In this document: positions 34,153 to 42,659 of the stretch, piece after piece
Layout: the number at the start of each line of letters is the position of its first letter
Position numbering within the stretch: the first letter of the stretch is position 1
Assembly (NCBI GenBank): GCA_937894795.1
Contig: CALCQV010000131.1
Location: 1-47,346, forward strand
From: an uncultured Bacteroidales bacterium
GTDB lineage: Bacteria; Bacteroidota; Bacteroidia; Bacteroidales; Lentimicrobiaceae
Direction: 5' to 3'
Length of the DNA: 47,346 nt
Made by a program: the position numbers and the translations under genes
The notes under the pieces: model-generated
Databases searched by the model: none
What the model was told of the DNA's origin: nothing
What the model saw: the letters and a program-made list of their open reading frames with translations, nothing else

Positions 34153-35175
34153 ATGGGACTTTTCTCCTTCATGACTAAAGAGATTGCAATGGACCTCGGC
34201 ACTGCCAATACTATCATTATATATAATGACAAGGTGGTTGTTGATGAACCTTCAATTATAGCAATAGAGCGGAATACGGGTAAAATAATAGCAGTGGGTA
34301 AAAGAGCCATGATGATGCATGGCAAGACACATGAAAACATTAAAACGATACGTCCATTGCGGGATGGAGTTATAGCCGATTTTCAATCGGCAGAATACAT
34401 GATTAGGGAGTTGATAAAGATGACCGGCCCAACCAGAAGCTTGTTCCCACCGGCGCTTAAAATGGTTATCTGTATCCCTTCAGGTATTACCGAAGTTGAA
34501 GAACGGGCGGTGAAGGACTCTGCTGAACAAGCCGGTGCAAAGGAGGTCAGGCTGATTCATGAACCAATGGCTGCTGCTATTGGAATTGGAATTGATGTGC
34601 TTGAACCCACCGGTAATATGATTATCGATATAGGTGGAGGTACAAGTGAAATAGCCGTTATTGCCTTGGGAGGTATCGTTAATAATAAATCCATCAGAAT
34701 AGCCGGTGACGACTTCAATAATGATATTGAAGAGTATATGCGTAAACAGCACAATATCAATATCGGAGAACGTACTGCCGAAGCAATAAAGATAAACGTT
34801 GGTGCGGCAATTACTGAACTTGATAATCCTCCACCTGATTATCCGGTGCATGGTAGAGATATGCTTACCGGAATTCCAAAGGAAATTTACGTTAACTATA
34901 GTGAAATTGCCCATTGCCTTGATAAATCAATCAGTAAGATAGAAGCTGCTGTCCTCAATGCTCTGGAAATGACTCCTCCTGAATTGTCGGCTGATATCTA
35001 TAGAACCGGTATTTACCTTGCAGGCGGAGGCTCAATGTTACGTGGATTGGATAAAAGGTTGCATTTAAAGACAAAATTGCCGGTTCATGTGGCTGAAGAT
35101 CCCCTTCGGGCGGTGGCCAGAGGTACAGGTATAGCTTTAAAGAACTTTAATAAGTTCACATTCCTTATTAAATAA
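34153..35175 (+). CDS. mreB: Rod-shape protein MreB
   Basis: 340 aa, an actin-like ATPase that forms filaments under the membrane and guides wall synthesis. MDLGTANTIIY is the first phosphate loop, with the FSFM N-terminal amphipathic segment just before. IDIGGGTSEIAVIAL is phosphate 2, and YLAGGGSMLRGLD the adenosine motif. mreC starts 26 bp later. Confidence 0.97.
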   Translation: MGLFSFMTKEIAMDLGTANTIIIYNDKVVVDEPSIIAIERNTGKIIAVGKRAMMMHGKTHENIKTIRPLRDGVIADFQSAEYMIRELIKMTGPTRSLFPPALKMVICIPSGITEVEERAVKDSAEQAGAKEVRLIHEPMAAAIGIGIDVLEPTGNMIIDIGGGTSEIAVIALGGIVNNKSIRIAGDDFNNDIEEYMRKQHNINIGERTAEAIKINVGAAITELDNPPPDYPVHGRDMLTGIPKEIYVNYSEIAHCLDKSISKIEAAVLNALEMTPPELSADIYRTGIYLAGGGSMLRGLDKRLHLKTKLPVHVAEDPLRAVARGTGIALKNFNKFTFLIK

Positions 35176-35201
35176 GTAGGCTTTGGCTGAAGTGATGATA
35201 T

Positions 35202-36032
35202 ATGCGGCACATCCTGGCTTTTATTTGGAAGCATAACTTCTTCTTCTTATTCCTCGTGCTGGAAATATTATCTGTAGTGCTACTGGTAAACAAAAGCTAT
35301 TATCAGCGTGCAGTTATAACTAATCTGACTGACCGTTTTACCGGCTCAATCAATAGTACCTATTCCTCAATTACCGGTTATTTCTATTTAAAACAGGAAA
35401 ACGATAAGCTGGCTGCTGAGAATGCTGTGTTATGGCAGAGCCTGAAACATGGCCTGGTGACTACTGACACCTTAACAACACAACTTGTTGATACACTGAA
35501 TAGACAAACATACAGATATACCGTTGCCAAAGTAGTTAGTAATTCAACCGGTAAAAGAAATAATTATATTATGCTCAACAAGGGGAAACGCCATGGAATA
35601 GAGCATGATATGGCTGTAATCAGTCCAAATGGAATAGTGGGAACGGTGGTTAGCGTTTCAGATAATTTCAGTTGGGTGATGTCTGTCCTTAATAAACACT
35701 CCAAAGTTAGCGCACGCATTGACCGACTGGGACAAATGGGGACAGTACTCTGGCAAGGCCAAAATCCTGATAAGGGAAGTTTGACTGATATTCCGGTGCA
35801 TGTTAAAGTGATAAAAGGTGATACTATATATACCAGTGGATTCAGTCACATTTTTCCTGAGGGAGTTATGGTTGGTACAGTTGAAACAATCAAAGTAAAA
35901 GAGGGTGATCATTTTTATGATATTGGTTTTAAATGGTCAGCCGATTTAAATGGCCTGTCGCATGTATATATTGTAAAGAATCTATTCAGGGAAGAGCAGG
36001 TAGAACTAAGTAAACAGGTGATTGATGAATAA
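35202..36032 (+). CDS. mreC: Rod-shape protein MreC
   Basis: 276 aa. An N-terminal membrane anchor (about 10-30), a coiled coil around YLKQENDKLAAENAVLW (about 65-85), then the beta-barrel periplasmic core with MLNKGKRHGIEHDMAV and SPNGIVGTVV typical of the family. It links MreB to the periplasmic wall machinery. It overlaps mreD by 8 bp. Confidence 0.95.
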   Translation: MRHILAFIWKHNFFFLFLVLEILSVVLLVNKSYYQRAVITNLTDRFTGSINSTYSSITGYFYLKQENDKLAAENAVLWQSLKHGLVTTDTLTTQLVDTLNRQTYRYTVAKVVSNSTGKRNNYIMLNKGKRHGIEHDMAVISPNGIVGTVVSVSDNFSWVMSVLNKHSKVSARIDRLGQMGTVLWQGQNPDKGSLTDIPVHVKVIKGDTIYTSGFSHIFPEGVMVGTVETIKVKEGDHFYDIGFKWSADLNGLSHVYIVKNLFREEQVELSKQVIDE

Positions 36033-36537
36033 ATCGTACCTATATCTGTTTGTGCGTTTTGTAGTGCTTATAGCATTACAGGTATTGATCATTGATCATA
36101 TTAACCTGGGTGGTTATATCAATCCGCCTTTGTACATACTGTTTATATTGTTGCTCCCTTTTGAAACACCGGGATGGTTTCTGCTGCTGTCGGCTTTTGC
36201 ATTAGGATTTTCCATTGACATTTTTAGCAATTCAGTCGGTTTGCATACAGCCTCGTGTGTCTTTATGGCTTATATGCGACCAACAATAATCAGGGCTGTC
36301 GGTGCGCCTGCCGACTATGAGGCTTATCTTAACCCGGGTATACCCGATATGGGTACCCAATGGTTTGTTTTTTATACTCTTTTTCTGACTCTGTTGCACC
36401 AATTGGCTTTTGGTATTCTTGAATCATTTTATTTTGCTGAAGCGGGTATTATTTTCATCAGAATGATTGCCAGCAGTCTCTTTACACTGGTGCTTATAGT
36501 TTTGATTGAATACCTGTTTATGAGCAGAAAAAAATAG
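36025..36537 (+). CDS. mreD: Rod-shape protein MreD
   Basis: 170 aa from the ATG at 36025; a TTG lies one codon earlier. About five membrane helices; YILFILLLPFETPGW and FALGFSIDIFSNSVGLHT are the recognisable family segments. In many Bacteroidota the next genes are mrdA (PBP2) and rodA; here a TlpA-like gene follows instead. Confidence 0.88.
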   Translation: MNKSYLYLFVRFVVLIALQVLIIDHINLGGYINPPLYILFILLLPFETPGWFLLLSAFALGFSIDIFSNSVGLHTASCVFMAYMRPTIIRAVGAPADYEAYLNPGIPDMGTQWFVFYTLFLTLLHQLAFGILESFYFAEAGIIFIRMIASSLFTLVLIVLIEYLFMSRKK

Positions 36538-36609
36538 CTTCTTTTATCAAATCTGTTAAACATTGTTAAGCAACTATCTGAATGTATATGTTATCATTGG
36601 TTTATATGC

Positions 36610-36617
36610 TAATTTTG
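36610..36617 (+). promoter_or_regulatory. -7 element TAATTTTG for the TlpA-like gene
   Basis: A perfect TAnnTTTG, 12 bp before the ATG at 36630; a leader of only about 7-13 nt is implied. -33 is not seen. Confidence 0.5.
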
Positions 36618-36629
36618 GAAACTAAAATC

Positions 36630-37745
36630 ATGACTATGAAAAATCTAATCTTATTTTTGACTTTACTGATCTCTTTATCGGCTTGTAATTCCCGTAAAAG
36701 CAACGAATATCTCATTAGCGGTAAAATTGTTGGTAATTTTACAGGTAATGTCTATTTGCAGAAGAATGCCGACGGGCAGTTTCAGATTTTGGACACCGCT
36801 GTAGTTGAGAATGGTAAATTCAAGTTTCAGGGAGTAATTGATAATCCTGATATCTATTATATAGGTCTTGACGAGTCGCGTTTTGTGGGATTCTTCAATG
36901 AAGCATCTGAAATAAATATATCCTTTAATATTGATAGTCTTAATAAACCTACAGTTAAAGGCTCAGTTTCGGATGTTGAGTACAGGAAGTACCTTAACAA
37001 ACTAAATGAATTTCAGTCGTCAGAGATTGGAATATACTCTAAATACAACGAGGCTGCCCGCGCAAAAGACTCAGTTCAGATGAAGCTTCTGGAAGGTCAG
37101 ATGGAAGAGTTCGACAAAAAGAGGAAGGCTGATATTCTGGAATATATTACCGGTAATCCTTCATCGTTTGTTTCACCTTATATAGCCATGCGTCACTCAT
37201 ATGAATTTGAGCTTTCTGACCTCAAGGACATAATGGCAAGTTTGGATTCCAAAGTGAAGAAGTCCTCTTTCTCGGTTATGCTTGAAGATCGCATCAAGAT
37301 ACTTGAAAGTGTTGAAGTTGGACAAGTTGCGCCTGATTTTACAATGAATGATACGGAAGGTAATCCTATTACCTTGTCGAACATGCGAGGAAAAATAGTA
37401 TTGATAGATTTCTGGGCCTCCTGGTGCGGTCCGTGCCGAAGAGAGAATCCTAATGTTGTTGCTGCGTATCAAAAATTTAATGCCAAAGGTTTTGATATTC
37501 TTGGCGTATCGCTAGACAAGGAGGCTGCAAGCTGGAAAGAGGCAATAAGTGAAGATGGGCTTACCTGGTCACATGTTTCTGATTTACAGTATTGGAACAA
37601 TGCAGCAAGTAAATTGTACGGGGTAATGTCAATTCCGTCAAATGTATTACTTGATGCAAATGGAATCATTATTGCGCGTAATCTCACAGGTGATGCATTA
37701 ACATCAAAATTGGAAGAAGTGCTTGGAGGAGTGCAGGGCAAATAA
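36630..37745 (+). CDS. DUF4369-thioredoxin-like lipoprotein (TlpA-type)
   Basis: 371 aa from ATG 36630 (or 369 from ATG 36636). Lipobox LSAC at the end of the signal peptide. An N-terminal DUF4369 domain (SGKIVGNFTGNVYLQ onward, about 30-120), a helical connector, then an AhpC/TSA-thioredoxin domain with active site WCGPC in FWASWCGPCRRENP. It acts outside the cytoplasm as a thiol-disulfide oxidoreductase; such fusions are common in Bacteroidota. The upstream frame to 36582 contains no signal peptide start and lies before the -7 box. Confidence 0.92.
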   Translation: MTMKNLILFLTLLISLSACNSRKSNEYLISGKIVGNFTGNVYLQKNADGQFQILDTAVVENGKFKFQGVIDNPDIYYIGLDESRFVGFFNEASEINISFNIDSLNKPTVKGSVSDVEYRKYLNKLNEFQSSEIGIYSKYNEAARAKDSVQMKLLEGQMEEFDKKRKADILEYITGNPSSFVSPYIAMRHSYEFELSDLKDIMASLDSKVKKSSFSVMLEDRIKILESVEVGQVAPDFTMNDTEGNPITLSNMRGKIVLIDFWASWCGPCRRENPNVVAAYQKFNAKGFDILGVSLDKEAASWKEAISEDGLTWSHVSDLQYWNNAASKLYGVMSIPSNVLLDANGIIIARNLTGDALTSKLEEVLGGVQGK

Positions 37746-37768
37746 TTCCTTGCATGGAAACTAATAAT

Positions 37769-37797
37769 TGGGGCGGTTAGATGACTGCCCCTTTTTT
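37769..37797 (+). terminator. Terminator after the TlpA-like gene
   Basis: GGGGCGGT and ACTGCCCC pair over 8 bp with one G-U, loop TAGATG, followed by CTTTTTTATG. It also faces the convergent tadA gene. Confidence 0.75.
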
Positions 37798-37806
37798 ATG
37801 GATAGC

Positions 37807-38250
37807 CTAACGTTTCTTTTTGAAGAAATCAGTCATTAATTTTTGACATTCATCAGCCATGATACCCTTGGTGACTTTTGTTTTAGGATGCAGAATATTG
37901 CTGTGTATGGTTGTGTATCCTCTTTTTATATCGGGAGTACCGTATACAATTCGGCCTAATTGAACCCAGTAAGCAGCAGCAGCACACATTGGACAAGGTT
38001 CCACAGTAACATATAAAGTACAATCATTCAGATACTTGCCCCCTATATGATTTGATGCTGCTGTAAATGATTGCATCTCTGCATGTGCAGTGGCATCGTT
38101 AAGAGTTTCAGTTAAATTATGGCCTCTTGCGATTATGTTACCGTTAAAAGTAATTACGGCGCCAATAGGAACCTCGTCGATCGACAGAGCTTTAAGAGCT
38201 TCGGCATAAGCCTGCTTCATAAAGATAATATCCTCTTCCACATTATCCAT
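37807..38250 (-). CDS. tadA: tRNA-specific adenosine deaminase-like protein
   Basis: 147 aa, a CMP/dCMP deaminase fold. The zinc site is TAHAEMQSF with catalytic Glu, and PCPMCAAAAYW with the two Cys. It most likely makes inosine at the wobble base of tRNA-Arg; guanine deaminases share the fold, so the substrate is less certain than the chemistry. The start is supported by a -7 box 46 bp upstream. Confidence 0.85.
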   Translation of the reverse strand: MDNVEEDIIFMKQAYAEALKALSIDEVPIGAVITFNGNIIARGHNLTETLNDATAHAEMQSFTAASNHIGGKYLNDCTLYVTVEPCPMCAAAAYWVQLGRIVYGTPDIKRGYTTIHSNILHPKTKVTKGIMADECQKLMTDFFKKKR

Positions 38251-38295
38251 TTAATCAGTTCTATTCAGTTAGTTGATACGTACATTCACAGGTAA

Positions 38296-38303
38296 CAAAA
38301 TTA
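38296..38303 (-). promoter_or_regulatory. -7 element TAATTTTG for tadA
   Basis: A perfect TAnnTTTG on the minus strand; transcript leader would be about 40 nt. Confidence 0.45.
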
Positions 38304-38366
38304 TTATAGATCAAAGAACACTTTAGCAGTTATTTTGTTATGTAAAACTATGTTTTCCCAAATTAT

Positions 38367-38429
38367 GTTACACTGTTACATAGCCTTAAGGTTTATAAGT
38401 ATTTCAGGGAAAAGGAATACTGTGTTACA
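38367..38429. repeat. GTTACA direct repeats upstream of atpB
   Basis: GTTACA occurs at 38367-38372, 38375-38380 and 38424-38429; the first two are 8 bp apart. They lie 64-126 bp before the atpB ATG, where no TAnnTTTG promoter is evident. A regulatory role is a guess. Confidence 0.3.
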
Positions 38430-38492
38430 AAAAAGTCTTAATATTGCATTACCTAAAATAACTTAGAGTATTTTACCATACGGTTTAAAGGA

Positions 38493-39608
38493 ATGAGAAA
38501 ATATATAGTATCGATTATCTTCATTTTCAGTGTGTTAATATGCTGGTCGTCAACGCCTGATTTAAGCAGCCACGAAGATAGCACATCTCATAATGCAAAG
38601 CAAAGTGAAGAGTTTAATGCCGGGCAAATGATCATTGATCATATTATTGATAACCATGAATGGCATATTGCAACTGTTGGTCATACCCATATTTCCATTC
38701 CTCTACCGATAATACTTTTGGATAATGGTAAGTTGGTAATGTTTTGCTCTTCCAAATTTGAGCATGGACACGCATCTTACAAAGGATATAAGCTTGAAAT
38801 TGAGCGTAATGCCGATAAGGGGAAGATAGTGAAAGTGACGCCCGGAACTATGGTTACTGATACAACTGCCGGCAAACCTCTTGATTTCTCTATAACAAAA
38901 ACAGTGGCTGGTATATTTGTCAGTGTCATTATAATGTTGATTATTTTCTTTTCTGTTGCACGTTCTTACAAGCGAAATGCCGGTCACGCCCCTAAGGGCT
39001 TGCAATCATTGCTGGAGCCATTGATACTATTTATACGTGATGATATAGCTATTCCTTCAATAGGAAAGCATTACTATAAATACATGCCGTTTTTACTGAC
39101 CACTTTCTTTTTCATTTTTCTAAGTAATCTGATTGGTTTGATTCCAATCTTCCCCGGGGGTGCCAATGTAACCGGTAATATTGCTGTTACACTCGTTTTA
39201 GCTCTGTTTACGTTTGTAATAATACTTATCAAAGCAAATAAGAATTACTGGCTTCATATTTTCAATGCTCCCGGTATACCATGGTGGCTTAAATTCCCTT
39301 TGCCATTGATACCAATAATTGAACTTGCCGGTATGTTTATTAAGCCATTTGTATTGATGGTCCGTCTTTTTGCCAACATTACTGCAGGTCATATCATAGT
39401 ATTGGGATTTGTATCGTTGATATTCATATTTGGACAGATGAACACAGGACTGGCTTATGGTGTGAGCCCGGTTTCGGTATTTTTCTCATTATTTATAAGC
39501 TTACTTGAATTGCTGGTTGCCTTTATACAGGCTTATGTATTTACTATACTCTCTGCCCTGTATTTTGGAATGGCCACTGAAGAACATGAACACACTGAAT
39601 CACATTAA
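38493..39608 (+). CDS. atpB: F-type ATP synthase subunit a
   Basis: 371 aa, well over the 230-280 usual. An extra N-terminal part of about 130 residues begins with a signal-like helix and is His-rich (DHIIDNHEWHIATVGHTH), probably periplasmic. The membrane core begins around FVSVIIMLIIFF. The essential Arg lies in MVRLFANITAGH and the last helix in LLVAFIQAYVFTIL, forming the proton half-channels. It ends in a short acidic-His tail. It opens the six-gene atp operon. Confidence 0.95.
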   Translation: MRKYIVSIIFIFSVLICWSSTPDLSSHEDSTSHNAKQSEEFNAGQMIIDHIIDNHEWHIATVGHTHISIPLPIILLDNGKLVMFCSSKFEHGHASYKGYKLEIERNADKGKIVKVTPGTMVTDTTAGKPLDFSITKTVAGIFVSVIIMLIIFFSVARSYKRNAGHAPKGLQSLLEPLILFIRDDIAIPSIGKHYYKYMPFLLTTFFFIFLSNLIGLIPIFPGGANVTGNIAVTLVLALFTFVIILIKANKNYWLHIFNAPGIPWWLKFPLPLIPIIELAGMFIKPFVLMVRLFANITAGHIIVLGFVSLIFIFGQMNTGLAYGVSPVSVFFSLFISLLELLVAFIQAYVFTILSALYFGMATEEHEHTESH

Positions 39609-39651
39609 TAAATAAAAATAGTTTACAATATAACCCTTAAAACAATTAATT

Positions 39652-39912
39652 ATGACTCTATTAACATTACTTCTGCAGGTTGCAGCTGACCTTGCACCCA
39701 TTGCTAAAGTGGGCGCAGCAATAGGAGCAGGTATTGCAGCTATTGGTGCCGGCCTTGGTATCGGCAACATTGGTCGCGGTGCATTGGAATCCATTGCCAG
39801 GCAGCCTGAATCAGCTGGTGACATCAGATCAAACATGATTGTATCAGCAGCACTTATTGAAGGTGTTGCCTTCTTTGCAATTGTTATCTGTTTGCTGGTT
39901 GTAGTCCTTTAA
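39652..39912 (+). CDS. atpE: F-type ATP synthase subunit c
   Basis: 86 aa, two membrane helices joined by the loop ARQPES. Helix 1 is Gly/Ala-rich (GAGIAAIGAGLGIG). The ion-binding Glu is in SAALIEGVAFF. The sodium ligands of sodium-type rings (Gln in helix 1, Val and Ser beside the Glu) are replaced by Ile, Leu and Gly, so this ring should carry protons. The gap to atpB is 43 bp. Confidence 0.95.
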   Translation: MTLLTLLLQVAADLAPIAKVGAAIGAGIAAIGAGLGIGNIGRGALESIARQPESAGDIRSNMIVSAALIEGVAFFAIVICLLVVVL

Positions 39913-39989
39913 TGAAAAGTAATTATACCGTTTTAACGGTTGGTTGAAGCGGTATAATTTATTACTGTCGTAATTAAAAACAGAAAAAA

Positions 39990-40484
39990 ATGGAATTAGT
40001 AACTCCCGGTATAGGATTGATATTCTGGATGACTGTGGCCTTTGGGCTATTACTGTTTATTCTGGGTAAATTCGTGTGGCCACCGGTGATGAATGCCTTA
40101 AAAGAAAGGGAAATTGCCATTGAGCAATCACTTCATCAGGCTGAAGCGGCACGCAGGGAAATGGAGACGCTCCAGTTTACAAATGAGAAACTTCTGAAAG
40201 AAGCAAAAGAAGAACGCGATGCATTGATGAGAGATGCCAGGAAAGTTCGTGAAAAGCTTATTGAAGATGCAAGAGAAAGAGCAACTGTGGAGGCTGACAG
40301 AATTCTCGAATCAGCCAGAGAAAGAATACAACATGAGAAGATGGCTGCTATTACTGACCTTAAAAACCAGGTAGCAAATCTCTCAGTTGAAATTGCTGAA
40401 AAGCTTATTCGTGAGGAACTCTCCGACTCTGTTCGCAGTAAGCATTTTGTTGATAAATCCCTTGGTGAAATAAACCTTAACTAA
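39990..40484 (+). CDS. atpF: F-type ATP synthase subunit b
   Basis: 164 aa. One N-terminal membrane helix (GLIFWMTVAFGLLLFIL) and a long charged coiled coil through residue ~140. It is the peripheral stalk, holding subunit alpha via delta. It ends 3 bp before atpH. Confidence 0.95.
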   Translation: MELVTPGIGLIFWMTVAFGLLLFILGKFVWPPVMNALKEREIAIEQSLHQAEAARREMETLQFTNEKLLKEAKEERDALMRDARKVREKLIEDARERATVEADRILESARERIQHEKMAAITDLKNQVANLSVEIAEKLIREELSDSVRSKHFVDKSLGEINLN

Positions 40485-40487
40485 GTC

Positions 40488-41045
40488 ATGAGTAACCATA
40501 GAATAAATCTTCGGTATGCCACTGCATTGTTTGATTTTGCTGCTGAGAAAAACAAGGTGGAAGAAACATTCAATGATGTTCAGATTATAGCTGACATTTG
40601 TGACAAGAGCAGAGAACTTAGGGTGATGTTGAAAAGCCCTATAGTATTCAGCGATAAGAAGATCAAAGTGATAAATGAGATATTTAAAGATAAGATTGGT
40701 GTTGTAACCGGCACTTTTATTGATATACTTATCAGAAAGCACAGGGAAGAGCATCTTCCGGGTATTGCTCACTCATTTATCGAACTATACAGAAAATCTA
40801 AAGGAATTAAGGTTGCCAATGTAACGAGTGCAAAAAAGCTTGAGAAGTCATCGTATGAGCAGTTGATAAGCATACTGACAGAACAGACTAAGTCGGAAAT
40901 TATTCTTAACGAACTTGTTGATCCTGATATTATAGGAGGGCTGATTGTTGAAATTGAAGGAGTTAAATTTGATGACAGTATCAGAAAGAAAATTCAGACA
41001 CTGCAACAGGAGTTTAATATTAACACATATATCAAAGGATTCTAA
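40488..41045 (+). CDS. atpH: F-type ATP synthase subunit delta
   Basis: 185 aa, soluble. The N-terminal helical domain has the pattern RYATALFDFAAEKN, and the C-terminal part ends in GGLIVEIEGVKFDDSIRKKI. It links the b stalk to the alpha subunits. It sits 13 bp before atpA. Confidence 0.93.
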   Translation: MSNHRINLRYATALFDFAAEKNKVEETFNDVQIIADICDKSRELRVMLKSPIVFSDKKIKVINEIFKDKIGVVTGTFIDILIRKHREEHLPGIAHSFIELYRKSKGIKVANVTSAKKLEKSSYEQLISILTEQTKSEIILNELVDPDIIGGLIVEIEGVKFDDSIRKKIQTLQQEFNINTYIKGF

Positions 41046-41058
41046 ATAATTATTTTAT

Positions 41059-42642
41059 ATGGCAGAAATTAAGCCGGCTGAAGTATCAGCAATATTACGA
41101 CAGCAACTGGCAGGTTTTAAATCAGAAGCTGAACTTGCAGAAGTAGGCACAGTGTTGCAAGTGGGTGATGGTATTGCCCGCATCTTTGGTCTGTACAATG
41201 TACAGGCGGGTGAGCTTGTTGATTTTGGAAATACCGGTGTTAAGGGTATTGTTCTCAATCTGGAAGAGGACAATGTTGGTGTGGTTATGCTTGGTGAAGC
41301 TACCGGAATTAATGAAGGCGACCAGGTAAAAAGAACACGCCAGATTGCCTCTATTAAGGTTAGTGAAGGTATGCTTGGCAGGGTAATTAATACCATTGGT
41401 GAGCCTATTGACGGCAAGGGCCCAATTTTAGGCGAAGCTTATGAAATGCCTATTGAAAGAAAAGCTCCCGGCGTTATTTACCGTCAACCGGGTAATGAAC
41501 CACTGCAAACAGGAATCAAGGCCATTGATGCCATGATCCCTATTGGCAGAGGACAGCGTGAGCTGATTATCGGAGATCGCCAGACAGGGAAATCAGCCAT
41601 TGCAATAGATACGATTATCAATCAGAAGGAGTTTTACGATAAAGGAGAACCTGTATATTGCATTTATGTAGCCATAGGACAAAAGGGAAGTACAGTTGCA
41701 AACCTCGTGCAGACTTTGGAGTCAAAGGGCGCCATGAAATACACAGTCATTGTTGTTGCGACTGCCAGTGATGCTGCTGCCATGCAGTTTTATGCCCCCT
41801 TTGCAGGAGCTGCTATTGGTGAGTATTTCAGAGATACCGGTCGCCCTGCATTGATCATTTATGATGATTTGTCAAAACAGGCTGTGGCTTATCGTGAAGT
41901 GTCACTGTTACTTCGCCGTCCTCCAGGACGAGAAGCTTATCCGGGAGATGTCTTTTACCTGCATTCACGTTTGCTTGAAAGAGCTGCTAAGATCATTGCA
42001 AGTGATGAAATTGCTAAGCAGATGAATGATTTGCCTGAATCTATCAAGCATAAAGTAAAGGGGGGTGGTTCACTCACAGCACTGCCAATTATTGAAACAC
42101 AGGCCGGTGACGTCTCTGCCTATATACCTACCAATGTAATTTCCATTACTGATGGTCAGATATTCCTCGAAACCAACCTTTTCAATTCAGGAATCCGTCC
42201 TGCAATCAATGTTGGTATTTCAGTATCAAGAGTTGGTGGAAGTGCACAGATAAAGCCAATGAAAAAGGTGGCAGGCTCATTAAAGCTTGACCAGGCTCAG
42301 TTTAGGGAATTAGAGGCATTTTCAAAATTTGGGTCCGATCTTGATGCTATTACAAAAGCAGTGCTGGATAAGGGCTTCAGAAATGTGGAAATACTAAAGC
42401 AACCCCAATATTCACCAATATCAGTTGAATTACAGGTGGCTATTATTTTCTGTGGATCAAAAGGCCTGTTGCAGAAAATTCCGGTAGAACGGGTACATGA
42501 TTTTGAACTGGAATTCATGCATTATCTGGTTGAGAACCATCAGCCACTGCTAGATTCTCTCAGGAAAGGAGAATATACTGCTGAGATAGAGAATGAACTT
42601 GAAGAAATAGCGAAACAGCAGATACGTAAGTACGAAATCTAA
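41059..42642 (+). CDS. atpA: F-type ATP synthase subunit alpha
   Basis: 527 aa. Walker A GDRQTGKSAI at about residue 175, VYCIYVAIGQKGS, ALIIYDDLSKQAVAYR as the Walker B region, LLRRPPGREAYPGDVFYLHSRLLER, and SVSRVGGSAQ with the conserved Arg finger. Non-catalytic nucleotide-binding subunit of F1. Confidence 0.97.
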   Translation: MAEIKPAEVSAILRQQLAGFKSEAELAEVGTVLQVGDGIARIFGLYNVQAGELVDFGNTGVKGIVLNLEEDNVGVVMLGEATGINEGDQVKRTRQIASIKVSEGMLGRVINTIGEPIDGKGPILGEAYEMPIERKAPGVIYRQPGNEPLQTGIKAIDAMIPIGRGQRELIIGDRQTGKSAIAIDTIINQKEFYDKGEPVYCIYVAIGQKGSTVANLVQTLESKGAMKYTVIVVATASDAAAMQFYAPFAGAAIGEYFRDTGRPALIIYDDLSKQAVAYREVSLLLRRPPGREAYPGDVFYLHSRLLERAAKIIASDEIAKQMNDLPESIKHKVKGGGSLTALPIIETQAGDVSAYIPTNVISITDGQIFLETNLFNSGIRPAINVGISVSRVGGSAQIKPMKKVAGSLKLDQAQFRELEAFSKFGSDLDAITKAVLDKGFRNVEILKQPQYSPISVELQVAIIFCGSKGLLQKIPVERVHDFELEFMHYLVENHQPLLDSLRKGEYTAEIENELEEIAKQQIRKYEI

Positions 42643-42659
42643 GTAGTAAATTTTGAAAG

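Noticed and set aside
34480..34914. 144-codon minus-strand ORF inside mreB
   Set aside because: Antisense shadow of a conserved coding sequence.
40383..40772. 129-codon minus-strand ORF across atpF-atpH
   Set aside because: Antisense shadow of atp genes.
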